From the NCBI GenBank assembly GCA_016801845.1, contig CM028919.1, positions 7,828,001-7,892,000 on the forward strand: 64,000 nt of DNA, read 5' to 3'. Numbering within the stretch: position 1 is the stretch's first letter; the number at the start of each line of letters is the position of its first letter. This DNA comes from Polydactylus sextarius (Eukaryota; Chordata; Actinopteri; Polynemidae). The notes beneath the pieces are model-generated. The model was not told where the DNA came from, ran no database searches, and worked only from the letters and a program-made list of their open reading frames with translations. The translations under genes were made by a program, and so were the position numbers. Positions 22,150 to 35,900 of this stretch are shown here, piece by piece.

Positions 22150-24222
22150 AGGCTCTGTATGGGTGTGTCTAGTGTTGCATGCGCATCTAATGTTGAAATG
22201 TGACTGTCTGATGGTTGCAGGACAGGTATGATTTGGGTGTTGTCAGGAAAACACTATAGAGTGTTTGTTGTTTTTGCAAGTGATTGTCTGTTCCACCTAA
22301 AAATATTTTATTAATGAACTGCAACGTATCCCCTTTGATTCTATTTTCTATTTGCTAAATAAAACATTTTGTATAAGAAACATGATCCCTGGGTTACATT
22401 TTCTATCAAAATAATTACACTGAAGATATTTAAAAAGGTCAACACTAATAGAAGTCATGCTGTTGCTTGGACTTTACTGCTACAACATATGCAAACATAA
22501 TTAGTGGGGTGATATTTTCATGTGTTTTTCACATTGTTTCATGTGTTAATTCCCCTCATGAAATTATGTTTACATTCTTGTCAGTGACATCACTTACATA
22601 CTAAGTGATTCTTAAGTGTCCTCGTCATTCTTAGTGTTATGCTTCATGTCAAACTCATTTGACGTCAACAGGTTCTTTAAGGTGCTACACAAGTTCTATA
22701 CTGTTACTATAACAACTGTTGAACCGTTGCTACAAACACACGAAGAATCACACCGTCGGGATTCTTCACCATCATCAAGATTAGTATAAGATCTGGAATT
22801 GAACTAAAACACAGTAATACCACATTGCAGAAAAACTCCATTACAATTTAAACAATTCACCACAAAATTATTGGTAAAATGTTTTTGAAACATTGAGGTG
22901 GAGTTCATTTGAACTACTTTATAAACTGTTGTAAAGCTAATCTAGCTGAGCATATGATTTACATGTATTTTCTTATATATAGGAGAGTATAACTGATTAG
23001 GAAACAACATGTAAACATTATTTCTACCACTGTTGGTGAGTTATTCTGCAAAGAAGTCCAATAATGTTTCCTTTGGGCTTCATCTTATAGCTACAGTGTA
23101 AAATTAGTCCATGGGCGAAGCCAGACTTTATGGATTGTGAGTCACCACTAACAAACAACAAACGTTACATAAAAAAAAATGTACCACCCACGGCCGAGGT
23201 AATCCTGATGCTGCTGTGCACATGTTTTTGTTTTTACAAGCGTCACAATCACCTGAAACAATAACAATAGTAACATCACCCCACCGAACAGGTAGTTTTA
23301 ATTTAACAGCTCACGACTGTGAGACACTCATCAGACGGTCCCTGTCAAAGTTGAATGCTTAAAAGACACTCCTTTTACTGTTTCGAGGCTTCAGATATAG
23401 AAAATGAGCTATTATGAGTCATCCAGGTAGTGCTCGAGGAGCCTGTCAAACAAGTGTCTGATGGTCGATGAATGAAGAAGAACTTTTTAGTTCACGCCCT
23501 AGTTATCGTGACCTGAAGTGATCTAAACTTTGTTTTCAGAACTGCAGGTCTGTCTAAAATATTGTCTCAAGGTACAAACTTATGTTTACAAGCAAAGGAA
23601 CATCTGATCACGTTTTCACATGAATGAGCACAGATGTGGATCATGGTGTTACACATTGTACTGCCCTGTACTTTATAGGTCATCTGCTTTTAAGCAACAA
23701 TCAGTTTGTGTTCCTGGAGACAGAAAATACAATTACACCATCGTCGGTATATCAGGATGTGATATATTGATAAATGACAATTATTATTGATTTTATTGAT
23801 TTTATAGATTGTATTTTCCTCAACCTGTTCACCTCCCTGCTACAAAACACTGTCTGACCACTTTACAGAGAGCAAGTCCCCCTGCTGGTGAAAAGTCGGT
23901 GACACTATAGAGTTACAAAAAAATACTTTATAGTTTTTTTTTTTATTATAATTGTTTCTGCTGAGTCATTTCATTTGCGTGTTAGATCTTATTTATAATA
24001 TATAATATATAATATCCCATCTCAGACAGTTGTCTAATTGTTTGCTTTGACTCTGTCTCTCCAGCAGACGCTTGTTATTGTCTCGTGAGAATTTCCCATA
24101 TTTTGCTGCCATCCAGTGGACATGATGTAACATTGCTGCTTCCGCTGCCGCTAGCTTAATGATAACTACACAGCTCCTGAGGAAGTAAGTACATCTTTTC
24201 TCCATCATTTAAAATTATCTAT

Positions 24223-24223
24223 G

Positions 24224-24312
<89 letters not shown>
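24223..24312. repeat. Compound (GTCT)n(ATCT)n microsatellite
   Basis: About eight GTCT units run into about fourteen ATCT units without interruption, seen directly in the sequence. Confidence 0.95.
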
Positions 24313-24313
<1 letters not shown>

Positions 24314-26211
24314 GTGATCAGTGAGTAATAAGTGCAATTTCTCAGTGAGAGACTTCACTCAGTGACTAAGTGGAAGAGTAGACGTCTCTGAACTTTGTAG
24401 TGTAGTAATATTATGATTCAGTGTGGTTTTGATGTAGTCATATTTGGCTAGGGGTGGCATTGTTGGTCTGTGGGTTGGTCCACCACTTCACCACAGTGAT
24501 CAAAACTAAGATCTGAACCACAATTGTATTGATTGACCATGGAATTTTGTGTAGACTTTTCCAACAAGGGAATGAATCCTACAGTACTGACTTAGTTAGT
24601 TTAGCACTACCAGCAGGTCAGAGTCGTCTCAACATCTACTAGATGAACAGAGTCATGTTTTCTGAACAATACGACTTAATGACTTTAGGGATCTGTGATA
24701 TTTTCCTCTAATACAATGATGGTGTGAATATTTGCGGCGTATAGACAACTCTCTTAATGGCTATTGGGTGGACTGTCGAAAGATCAGGCCTCTCAGGATG
24801 AAGTATAATCTCCTAAAATGTCCCTTAACTTCTCATCATCACGTCAAAAGTGAAGTTTGTGCAGATGTTTGGTTTATGAAGAAATACATGAAACTATCCA
24901 AAATAAACGCTTCAGCTGTACCTGGTTTCTGATGCTGATAAGCAGGTAATGTGTTAACATGCTCTGTTGTACCTGATCAACATCAGTGTGCAAACACTGC
25001 ATAAACGAACCTGTTTAACATACATATGGGAGCTTTCAACTCTTTGTAGTTTGTTGTTATAGTCTGATGTTTCAGTTCATTTATCTAATCACAAGATAAA
25101 AAAATAAACTACTTAGTTCAACATTTAGCCAACATTGAGCCATCTAAGGTATTAACATTTTAGGACCCTGGAAAGATATATTTTTTCAAGACATTTCTTA
25201 CGGTAATCTCAAAACAAGTCAAATACTCACAAGACAAACTATTTGTAAAAGGGCTTTTGCTCATTAACGGGATTGATCTGTTTAAAATTTAAGCTGTGTA
25301 GACTCGAGTATGTTAAAAATGTTGGGGCTCAGACTGGTAAATTTCCAAGGTGAATATTTCAGAGTACAAACTGCACAACTCTCAAGTGACTGACTCCTGA
25401 CGCTGCCTGTGGCATTTGTCTGCCTGTTTTGCTGTATGTCATTAGGCCTCAGACTTGGCTTTGATGCAGCATGGCGTCCATGAAGATTTGTGGGAAATTC
25501 ACCAGGCAGCCGCTTCACCCCCCACGCCCCTCAACCCCCCTCAGTCTTTACGAAGCTTCTTTAGTACTCTAAACATGTAGTCTGGAGCTTGTAGGAGACA
25601 CAGCTGTTGTCTCATTTGTGATGTCTGGATTTATATTGTGCCATGTTTATATGTTAATGAGTGCCTGACAGAGCGGGAGTTGCTCACTAAGCTTTGAAAA
25701 AAAAAACTTTTTTTCTGATCAATTCTTCTTTTCTTCCATAATTTTATTTAACTGGGACACTCAATGTGAATTAATAGTCTCAACCCAACCAACAATATAA
25801 AAATCTAAACCTTCAACCACAGCAAATTGTCAGCATGAGAACAGATCCCACATCAGCATCCCTTAACCCAATATACCTTATATACATAAGCACATAGATT
25901 TTATAAATGTGAAAAGAAGGAAATAATAATTTAAGTATATGCATTTACATAACAAAGTATAGGTAATAGTAAAGACTGATTGTGGATGCCAAGTATATGA
26001 CTTATTCACAGAGGAAAAAAATATATTTATATTATCCTGTCTGCTATAGTGTTGAATTACTTTAATATTAAGTGTGTATGTGTGTGTATGTAAGAGTGAC
26101 ATGATTTAACTAGCATGCTTTGAGCAGAGGATAAGTGAGGAGGGGAAAGAGCAAGTGCTTTAGAGAGGGAGAGGGAGTGAGAGAGCATATGTGCAGGAGG
26201 GTGGGAGGGTT

Positions 26212-26247
<36 letters not shown>

Positions 26248-26248
26248 G
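26212..26248. repeat. (GA)n microsatellite upstream of ccdc9b
   Basis: Nearly pure GA dinucleotide run in a purine-rich strand about 200 bp before the ccdc9b start codon. GA tracts in promoters can bind GAGA-type factors or form triplexes; no function is shown here. Confidence 0.8.
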
Positions 26249-26430
26249 GTGGACAGGCGGGTGGGTGCTGTGAAATCCGTTAACAGGGGAGCTCTGTGCA
26301 TTTGTTAGACGTCTTGGCTGCTTGCCCAACTTGGCTCATTGTAATCGAGGCATGATCGCCGACTCTAGGCAGCCCTCTCTGCCGCCACGGCTGCCTCGCG
26401 CCTGGACTCAGCCCAGCTCTCACCGCTGAC

Positions 26431-29400
26431 ATGGAAAGACCTGTGAGTGCCTTCTCTTTCCTTCCCCTTCTCTCCTCTCATCCCACACTCTCTCGCTCTT
26501 GCTGTCTCTCTCTCTCCGGCTCCCGCTCTCTCTGTCTGTGGTGTTAGGTCCCCCCTCTTTTGCTCTGTCGCAGATTTAGCTGTGGCTACATGCTGCGTTT
26601 CAGTTGTGTCTCTGCCTCTTTCTCTCCCGTGTTCTAGCTCCTGTAGGTGGCAGGAATGCTGGGTAGGGAGGAAGCCTTGGCAGCTTTCTCTCTGCAGGCC
26701 ACCCCTCCTCCTCACCCCCCTTTTGCCTGCCTGTCCGGGCATGGGTGCCGTCCACTGGCAGACCCACAACGTCTCTGTGTGTTTTGTGATTGTGTGTGTG
26801 TGTGCGTTAGCCTTGCTGCTGCACAATCACAGAACTGGCCGGGCCGAACCCAGAGAGGTACTGTCCCTGCACAGAGTCTCCCTCACTTTGGCTTGTGGAG
26901 GCCAGCGTTCACTTCAGTCTCCGCCATTGGCCTCGCTGAGATTCAGAGACGGCAGCGTGTCTCTCCCTTGCGCCTATTCTTGGTGGTATGTCCTCATGGT
27001 CTGTTGTGTTTGGATACCCTGACAACTAGAAGCTGTGAGGTAACCACTTTCCAGTCTGCTGCCTCTTTGAGTGAGTCCCAACTTTCTCTTGTGCTCTCTG
27101 TGCCTTTGCAGGTTTCAAACAGGTTCGAGACACATCTGCGTTCGGAGTGTGCTGTCTTTGTGATTTTACTAAAAGTCTGTGCTTATAAATTAGAGCAAAA
27201 AAGGCTCATCTGTTTTATTTGATCACAAGATTTTAGTGCTAGATAGTAGTTGAAGCGAACATCCCAGTGGCAGCCATTCTTTGCAGGCAGTTCCAGCGGC
27301 GACGACGGAAAAAGCACAAAATAATTCCTCTCAGTCCCAATGTGATGGTCTTTGTGCGCTTACTAGCCGTGAGTCATCATTCTGAGCTGCTAATATCACA
27401 TGGAAGCAGCCTCGACTCTCTTGTCGTCACTGGGGCAACAGTGGAGGATGACTGACTCACTGTGGCACACATTCTTCCCATCTCTTGTCAGGAAGGGTCT
27501 GACCCCTTGGAATAATTTACACAGAGCGGAGAGAAAATGATACTTCACAGTGAATTGTGTCATTTCACACTTTTGATAAGCGACGGTGGCAACTTTTCGC
27601 CACTTCTCCTCGACTGTGAAAAACAACAGATGATGTCAGCTCAGATTCAAAGTGGGAAACACTTGTTTCAGTCGACTGAGTTGAGAGCTTCTCTTCGGAC
27701 AATGGCCGTGCAACAGTACTCTGATAAAGTTCAATGAACGACAGCCATTGTCTGCTGAATGAAATCCTTATCTAGGATAAGAAGATAAATGCTAGGTATT
27801 TGTCTGTTACATCACCTCATGGCACAAATCCCAGAAATTATTACTGTTACAACTTCATGTTGCTGTATTTTCCACTAAGCTCTCATGGGAGCAGATTTTT
27901 TCCCTTTCTTTTAGTGTCATCTCAGTTGCCTGAGGCACGAGTCTTTGAGACAATGCTCCAATTTATATGACGTGTGACCTGCATGGTGCCTTGTGAGCGA
28001 GTCCACGTGCTGGTATTTCCCATACGCTGGTGAAAAAATGTAAAGGAATAAGTCAACATTTTGGGTGATACATTTATTTGCTTGATGTCACTCTCATTCT
28101 TGTGTGTTAAATATGAAGCTACAATCTGTATTTGTGATCACAGGCAACACAATCCACTTGCAAACTAGTACTACAGGCCACAAAATATCTAATAAAAGGA
28201 TCCATTTGTAAATATAACAAGTTATGAGATGTGTTATTATGAGCTGGACAGGTTTTGCTGCCTGCCATAGGCATGAGGTTGACATAAATCCTCTTATCTG
28301 AATGTTTGAAATGTCTAACTGTTCCTTTAAAATAGTCTACACAGTATTCTGTTTTCACTGCTTGTTCTTTCATTACATCTCTGAGATGTCACGCACCTGA
28401 CCCGAACCTCCAGCAGCCATGTGCATACTTAAACTGCAGGGAGGAGTTCCTCACTAACCACTCCTCGGAGACATGTGCCTTTAGTTAGTTCTGCAGCCAG
28501 TTAAAGGAACCACTCTGTCACTACTCTCACAGAGCAGATAAGCAACAGAACATGAAGTTAGTGCCGGGCCACGACGGAAATGAGTTTTCAGAGTTGGAGA
28601 TGGTTTCTATTTCTGCAGTGATAGCATCCTGATCTTGTCTGTTGTTAACGTTCGATCACATTTTGGGTGTTCCTCACCTCAGCAGCAGCTTCATCTCTTT
28701 GCTGAGATTTTGAACTTGGGGCCTCTTGTCGTGTGAGGAGGCTCGTCCTGCTGACCGCCTCAGGATGTTTAAGATGCTCGGCATTTGCACTCTGCCCGTG
28801 TAACTGAGCTCCGTAATGAATGCTCCATCTGTGGTTGGCGTGAGGACGTATTAGTGTTGTGGGTTATTACCGCTCATGCAGTGGTGTGGACGTGAGACAT
28901 TTTAAGTTCGTTTGACCATCCATCAATAATAGGTTAACCTCTTTGTCATAGTTACTATTCTGTGTGTTACAATTTCAGTATTATTTTATGGAATATAAAA
29001 ATTATGAACCTCGTAGGAGATGAGTATTGAACCTTACTCATTTTTTATACAGAAAAAAAATGTGTCCATAGCAACAATTATGCAAATCATTCCAGCACTG
29101 ATAGCTGGCATTGAATATCTGGTCGGAGGATTTGTGATCGTGTTTACTCATCTTCTACTTCAGTAATTCATTTTTGAAATAACATTTTTACCAGTTTTAG
29201 ATTTTTTTTATTGTTAAATTTTTGAAAAGCTGCTTGTGTTTGCATTTGATAACTTTGTTATCAGTGAGGTGTTCAAAAAGTTCTGTTTTTTTCTATTGTT
29301 TCAATCATTTATTGTATCTCTTCCCAGACCCCCAGTGACATGATGCCCAAGAGGGATCATGAGAGGGATGTAGAACTGGACAAGAAGATCGAGGCTCTTC

Positions 29401-32400
29401 GCAGGAAGAATGAAGCTCTAATGAAGAGGTACAAGGTGAGAACAAGTCTGTGATGTTCAGAGCTAATGTCCGCATGTTTCTGCTCTGTGAGGTCTTGATG
29501 CTGTGACGGGTTTCCTGATTAGTTGATTGTTTTCTTTGAGTTTCATTTAGGAGGTGGAGGAGGACAAGAAAAGGGCAGAGGAGGAAGGAATGGCACTGCA
29601 GAGCCGCAAGGGCAAAGCTGATGATCTTACAATCACTATCAGCAAGACCACCAATGTGAGTGTCTGATGGATATGAAAAGTGTCACCAGTAATGCTGACA
29701 GTCTGACGGACAGATAAAGACACAAGGTTACAAACCGTTTAAATATTTCATAACATGTTCCTTTCTTTGGTTTGAAGCAGGACAGTCGTGTGGTGGTGAC
29801 AAAACCATTCGGCGGTGGGTCACCTGCTGGGCCTGACAGAGGGGGAGAGGGACCGTCACAGAGCGTGGGCCGGGGCAACAGGAAGCAGTTAACAGTCACA
29901 GCAGGAAAAAAGGTAAATTCGCTGCACAGTTTCCACTTCAAATTATAAGGAACAATATATGAAAACCCTGACTGTTGTAGTTTTATTGACATGTGGGTGA
30001 AAGACTTAGCTGAGAAAGCAGGAGCACTTAACAATGATGGATCTAAAGGATAGATTACATTCATTGAGCTGATATTTCTGCAACAGTGTGTCTTCATTAA
30101 TATTAATAAAGCAAAAATGAGCTAAAGGCAATTAATTAAGAAAGGAACCATTTACCATAGGGTGACTTTATGTATTCAGTGGTCAGGGTTGTGTGCTGAG
30201 CATAGACAGTGGATAGTCAGAGACTTGTGATCTAAGATTATAATTGGAAGATGAACTATACTTATTTCTGCAGTTCAGCAGGTGCTCCATTTCATTTATC
30301 CAGATATGTTACTTAATATTTTGTACATTCATGCATGTTGTTTTTAATTTAGATTTAATACAGCACTTACAGAAAGCAACTGACCACTCTGAGTGCCGTT
30401 ACTTGTTTCGACTTAGAATAAATCTATATACCAATGCTGTAGTCAACAAAATGATTGAACTGCTCTTGTAAGCTGTGAATAGTCAAAAAGAAAGCGTTTA
30501 CAGCAGCTGTAGAAATCAGGTTAGCAAATATGACAGCAACATGGCTTAAAATGTGCAGCAGGTGGAAGTGCAATCTAGTTCAATCAGAAAATGTCAGAAC
30601 AAACACTTATATTTGTGCCAGAGCTGTCAGGAGTCCTCTGTTCGTGATTGGTCTGTATAGAAACCAGCAGGTGTTAAAGGCTAAATGGTTTGATAAGTGC
30701 ACGTGTTTTACTTTTAAAATATTTTAGTTGCCCCCTCAAAATACTAATTCATATGCTGAATTTAAGCATAATAGGCGACAGCACTTTGTAGCACAATGTG
30801 ACCGGCTGCAGTTATGACACTCTAATATGAGTAACTGTCTCTCCAGGGTAAGAGGGTGGTGAGTGAGAGGCCAGAGAAGAGGCAGGGTCCTGCAGACGTC
30901 AAGGGCCCTTCAGATGACGGACAGGCGAGGCGTGTGGAGTCAGCTGGGAGGGAGAAGCAGCCACCTCACAAGAGAAACACAGCGGGACAGGTTTGAATCA
31001 AACTGAACACTCCAGTGATCATATGCGCCAGCGTTAAAAAAAACCCAGCACACACCCTCCTGTCTGCTTCCACTCTCACATCCCCTCTTTGTTTGTTCTC
31101 TCGAGCTGCACTGACGTGTTTTACATAGATGTCAGACATGTCGGCTGGCCACACCCATCCAGTGATGGAGCACAATAGTTTGTGGACAGGAGGAGGGCTA
31201 GGGCTGTGACTGACTGGTGTGAGATTAGTGAAAAGAGGAAGGAGGGGGGTGCTGCTAACAGAGCTGTAGGTCTGTAGAATGAAAACTTAGAACAGTCGAG
31301 AATCTTCCAAATGCTCGGATGACTGTTTGGACGTTTTTAGTGTGATCCTGTTCAAGTGTGGTGGTTATTTATAATCAGTTCTTCCTGATTATAAAGGAAG
31401 GAGCTTTGTGCCATATTAATTTTTAGTGAGTGAGAAATCACAGCTCCTATGTATTGATGTCTTTCGGGAGTGTAGAACAGGCTGTAAAGTTCACAGAGTC
31501 CTTCCAATGACATGGAAGATAGATGCTGTGACTGCTCAACAAAACATATTGTAATTTGTGATAAAATGAGACAGGAGACGTCACAACAACAGTAGCTTTA
31601 GTCTATACTGTATGCTTGAGATCATATGTTTAACGCAGATAGGCAGAGACACATGTGCACATGCAGTGCCCCCGGCTGAGCTGTGAAATGCCACACTGTC
31701 ACTGACCTTAAGCCCCCGCAGGGTATGCAGAAACTCTGTAGCAGCTGCTCTGCCTCAAGCCTGACATATACAACACACACACACACGCACTGACAGACGC
31801 ATACAAAGCTGCACAATCGCTAAGCTGATGCAGCAGACAGCTGATCCTCACAACTGTAAACACAGACACAGTCTCTAGACACAAAACCAGTGCAGGCTCT
31901 TTCTAAATATGTATGACTACATCTGCATCTGACTGGCTGATACAGTTAATGCTGATCACTGGTTTATCGGTGCAAATGTGCACTAAATCTAAGAGCCGAA
32001 CACGCTGTTCTTTTGCCTTTATTTCTGGCCCGTTTGGTTTGGTTTAGTTTGCCCACCCCCTCTCCCCTCATCTCTTTTATTTATCATGTGGACTGAATCA
32101 GCAGTTGAACAGTGGCCAGCTCTCCAGCGCACCAGTCATCTGTGAATCCCAAAGACCTGGTTTTCCACGTGGTCGCTGTTTACATAAGCAGAATAATTTA
32201 ATGCGGTTTATGACAGCAGCGGGGGAGAACGCAGGGTGACAGGCGAGGAGAAAATGTTGTATATCTAGTATAAGAAAAAAAATATTTGTATGGAAAAGAT
32301 GAACTGCACATTCCACTGGTGTGTATGTGTGTGTGTGTGGTAACTGTGGAAATGAATAATGATACTGTGAAAGGGGTGTGGTTATCTGGCGGTGTCCCAA

Positions 32401-32908
32401 TCAGATTGTGATGCCTGGAAGTAGCTCACGACTAGTCGTCAGCTCAGAGGGGAAACTGAGAAAGACAGAGAGAGAGAGAGACAGTGAGGGGGGACATAAG
32501 GAGGTAGAAAAAAAGGGGCGACAGTCCTGGTAGCCTGCTGTCTGTTTCCATCCTCTCTTTTTCTTCGATCTGGATCCTTTAGTGATCTGCCCTCCTCTGG
32601 CACGATTGTTTCCTCATTCCCACCATCCTGAAAGGGCTGATTTGATCTAATTAACATTCGACTGCCTTCTCTCTCTGAAAAGGCTCATTATGCTGCCACG
32701 GAGACGGACCTGGCACGGTGCCAGGAAAGGGTCAGAAAGGGAGAGGAAGGAGAAGTGTGAAGAGAGAGAGCGACAGAGAGAGAGAGAAGAAAAAGAAACA
32801 AGGCGGCCAAGGATCTTTTATTATTACGTATGTGGTAGACTACGTTTGGGTGTGGGCAGGAGAGTGAGTGTATCTGTGATGTCACCCCCTCTCCCAGACA
32901 CATACATA

Positions 32909-32969
<61 letters not shown>

Positions 32970-35900
32970 CTGCTCATGCAAGTGTTGCTATTAATGGCAA
33001 CATGACTCATCCACTTGTTTTCAAGTGAAAAATACACCACAACCAAAATTCCCACTGTTCTCACCCTGAAACTGGGTGAGATTAATTTTCCAAACCATTG
33101 ACATTCAACCACCTGCACATTACACTGTTCTCATGACCCTATTGCAGAGACATTTAAAACCAATCAGGCTCCAAGTCTCGCCATAGCACCATTTGTCCAC
33201 ATGGGGGCAACGTAAGCCTCTTAATCTTTCCCTATAGATGAGTCTGTGCCTTTGCTTGATTTGCTTTTACAGTTTATTGCAACAGTAATGTGTCTCTTTA
33301 CAACCATGTTTAATTGGCTGGCAACAAGATGCTGTGTCACCCTTATTGTTGTTATGTTCATCCTTTTTTTTCTGCCTCTGATCTCTCACAGGATGAGGTT
33401 AAACAGGGTCAGAAGCAAACTGAGGAGCATCACAGGCTGTCAGAGCAATGCCAGGTAACACACGGACAGACACGTTTATTAACCTTTTTAAAAAAAATAT
33501 GGAAATGCGTGCTCTATCTTTTCTCAGGGCTGAGGAAAACCCACAAACCAATAGGTCGCAGTTTTCGACCCACAATATGCACAGTATTCACAGAAATGAA
33601 AACAAATGTGATATACACGGTTTCCATATAAGAGCACCACACAAAAACACTGAGAAATGCAAATATGTGCTGCTCTCAGACACTCACACGCAAAATAGGC
33701 ACAACACGTTACTGTGCATAATCTCTTTCCCTCCCCTCCCTCTTCCCTTTTTTTTTCTAGTCGCTTGTCCCCATCTGCCTCCTACTAGTGAGCGTGATAA
33801 CGTTGCTTGAGGAGCTTAGAGCTGTCTCATAGATCAGGTGTGTGAGAAACAGGCCAACTGGGGGAGACGAGGGGGGGAGGACGAGCTTCAAAGCCTCCGA
33901 ATACGCCACATGACAACTGATGCCCTTCATGCCTCTCTAGCTCTATGTGACTTATGTGCTCGAGAGTCCAAGCTGAGTGATTTATCAAGGAAATGATACG
34001 TAGAGTTGTTTTTTTTCCTGCTGTTGTATAAGTAACTGTTTTGGTTAACAAATCAATTGTAAACGTCTGAAGGCATTTTCGGGCCTAGAAAGGTCCCAGA
34101 AGCTCAGTAGAGCAGACGAGAAGGGTGGAGTCATTATCTTTTTTATTTTATTTTATTTTTTTTACTATTTTGATCTATCTACATTTGACAGATTAAAATC
34201 AAATCCTCTCTCCAATGACATAAAGCACACATGCTTTATGTAACATCCATCTCACCTGGCTCAGTCCCCGACAACCTCCCCTGCGAGGCTGCGTGGAGGC
34301 AAGAAATTGAAACGTGCCAATTAGCAGGGCGGCTGTGGTGGCAGCACAAGGTGGCCTGTTGGAACATGTGAGTAGCTCCTTCCCTTGTGGCCCCTGATGT
34401 CCTCCAGAGGCCTGAGGAGAGGGAGGGGAGTGGAGCTGAAAAACACAGGGATGGGCACAGATGCTATGTTGACCCATATGTACACGCAGAAAGGCAACAT
34501 GTTTACTTGACTGTGATTGGCTGACACCTGAGTGCAAAACATCATCCGTTCTTACCGGGGCCGCGTTGTGTCTTTCTTCCTCTGACTGTTTGCTTTGAGA
34601 CATTAAATCGTTTTTTCTAGAAAGCAGCGTCGTTGACAGGCTTCCTCTCTCAGAGATTGCTGGTCTTTTACGTGCTTTCTCTCACAGCGCTGAGCTGTTT
34701 GTAGACCTGATCTGCTCCAGGCCTTTGTAACAACAACAACACACAGCCTCTGTCCTCTTTTGATGTGTAAAAGCCTGCATCAGATCTCCCAGTCCCCCTC
34801 TCTCTCTCTCTGTCTCTTCAGTACAGGCTAGCAATCCTTTCCTCTCCCATCACAGTAATCAATAAACAGGTTAAGAGAGGGGAAAGGAAGGGGGAGGGGT
34901 CTAATTGCATTTACAGAACACTGCATTTTTGCCTGGAATATTATCTGAATTAAATTGTGTTGCCTCACAGCCATCGTGGTAGACAAACAAGAAGCTTCTT
35001 GTAATTAAATGGGAGCTGACCCAGAGGCAGCCATTAGTATTTACAGCATGGCAGTGATTGCCATTTACAGTAATGCAGAATGCATGAAATACCAGTAATA
35101 TGCTTGTTTGTTCCTTTTCTTTGATCTCTACCGATCTGTACACAGCCCTGTGGCTGTTTCATTAGTTGTTTAGATATGGAAAGCTGCTCTTGTTTATGAC
35201 CACCCAAGACTAATGTGAGCTGGCTCCTTCAACTGTTCTCATTAGCATGTATTGCTTTAATGTAGTCATGTTTCTATGCCAGAGCTTCGTTACTGATAAG
35301 CGAACAGTTTTCCGATTCGCCGTAAATCTAAATTAAGCAGGTCGCTTTGTTTTTAAACTTCAAATTAACCTTCTGCGTGTTCACGTAGGAGTCCGAGCGG
35401 CCACATCCCGGCGCAGACCTCAACATCCCCACGCTGAAGGAAGAGCAGGAAGAGTATCTGAGGTGGAAGAAGGAACGCGAGCAGATTGACAGGGAGAGAG
35501 TGGCACGCCATAAAAACGCAAAAGGCCAATGGAGAAGGGCGTGGGACATGGACAAAACTGACAACATGTAAGACTTCTTAGCGCTCAGTTTTCCCAAGGC
35601 ACTTAGTCTGACTGTGTCTAAGAATTCTCACAGCTGTTTCTCTTACTGATGTGTCATTAGTTGACTTGGTTATTTTTGTGTTGGAGAAATCTTTTTAAAT
35701 CTTTGTCCATAAAATATCCACTGAGCAGGTTTATTCCTCTCCAGTATTGCCTTGTGAAGGGACACTTGGGGGCAGTTAGTTTATTTTATATTTGTACAAT
35801 AACTCCTGCAGTCTATGTATCCATTTAGTTTTACTGTCTCCACTAAAATAGGATGCTTCATCACGGTGTCATACATCATATGATTTAAGGAACCTGACAT

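Larger units (their letters stand above)
15236..22200. repeat. Three tandem segmental duplications, each with a small minus-strand gene
   Basis: Three diverged copies of one unit follow each other: about 15236-17080, 17085-19855 and 19858-22200. The landmark GGAGAATTTACACTGAGA at about 15263 recurs with few changes near 17091 and 19869. A second landmark, TCTTGCACCGCCCTCTA, recurs at about 15758, 17870 (one change) and 20634. A third, TTCTTACCAGCACTTTTGTATTG-like sequence, is at about 15896, 18007 and 20750. Each unit ends, on the minus strand, with the 3' end of a small gene, so gene and flank were copied together. Units differ in length mainly because the middle gene has extra exons. No transposon ends were recognised at the junctions. 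Confidence 0.85.
22201..26430. other. Gene-poor stretch before ccdc9b
   Basis: No supported coding exon. It holds a tetranucleotide microsatellite (24223-24312) and a GA microsatellite close to the ccdc9b start. Short fragments such as CCCCCTGCTGGTGAAAAG (23879) and TGCTGCCATCCAGTGGAC (24104) resemble pieces of common fish repeats. The last few hundred bases should contain the ccdc9b promoter and 5' UTR. Confidence 0.5.

Noticed and set aside
26447..27222. Two overlapping plus-strand open frames of 191 codons just after the ccdc9b first exon
   Set aside because: They lie in pyrimidine-rich intron 1 sequence with low-complexity Ser/Leu/Cys translation, no family similarity, and an equally long frame on the other strand.
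32690..33028. Open frames rich in Thr-His or Cys-Val repeats
   Set aside because: They are translations of the CA microsatellite.
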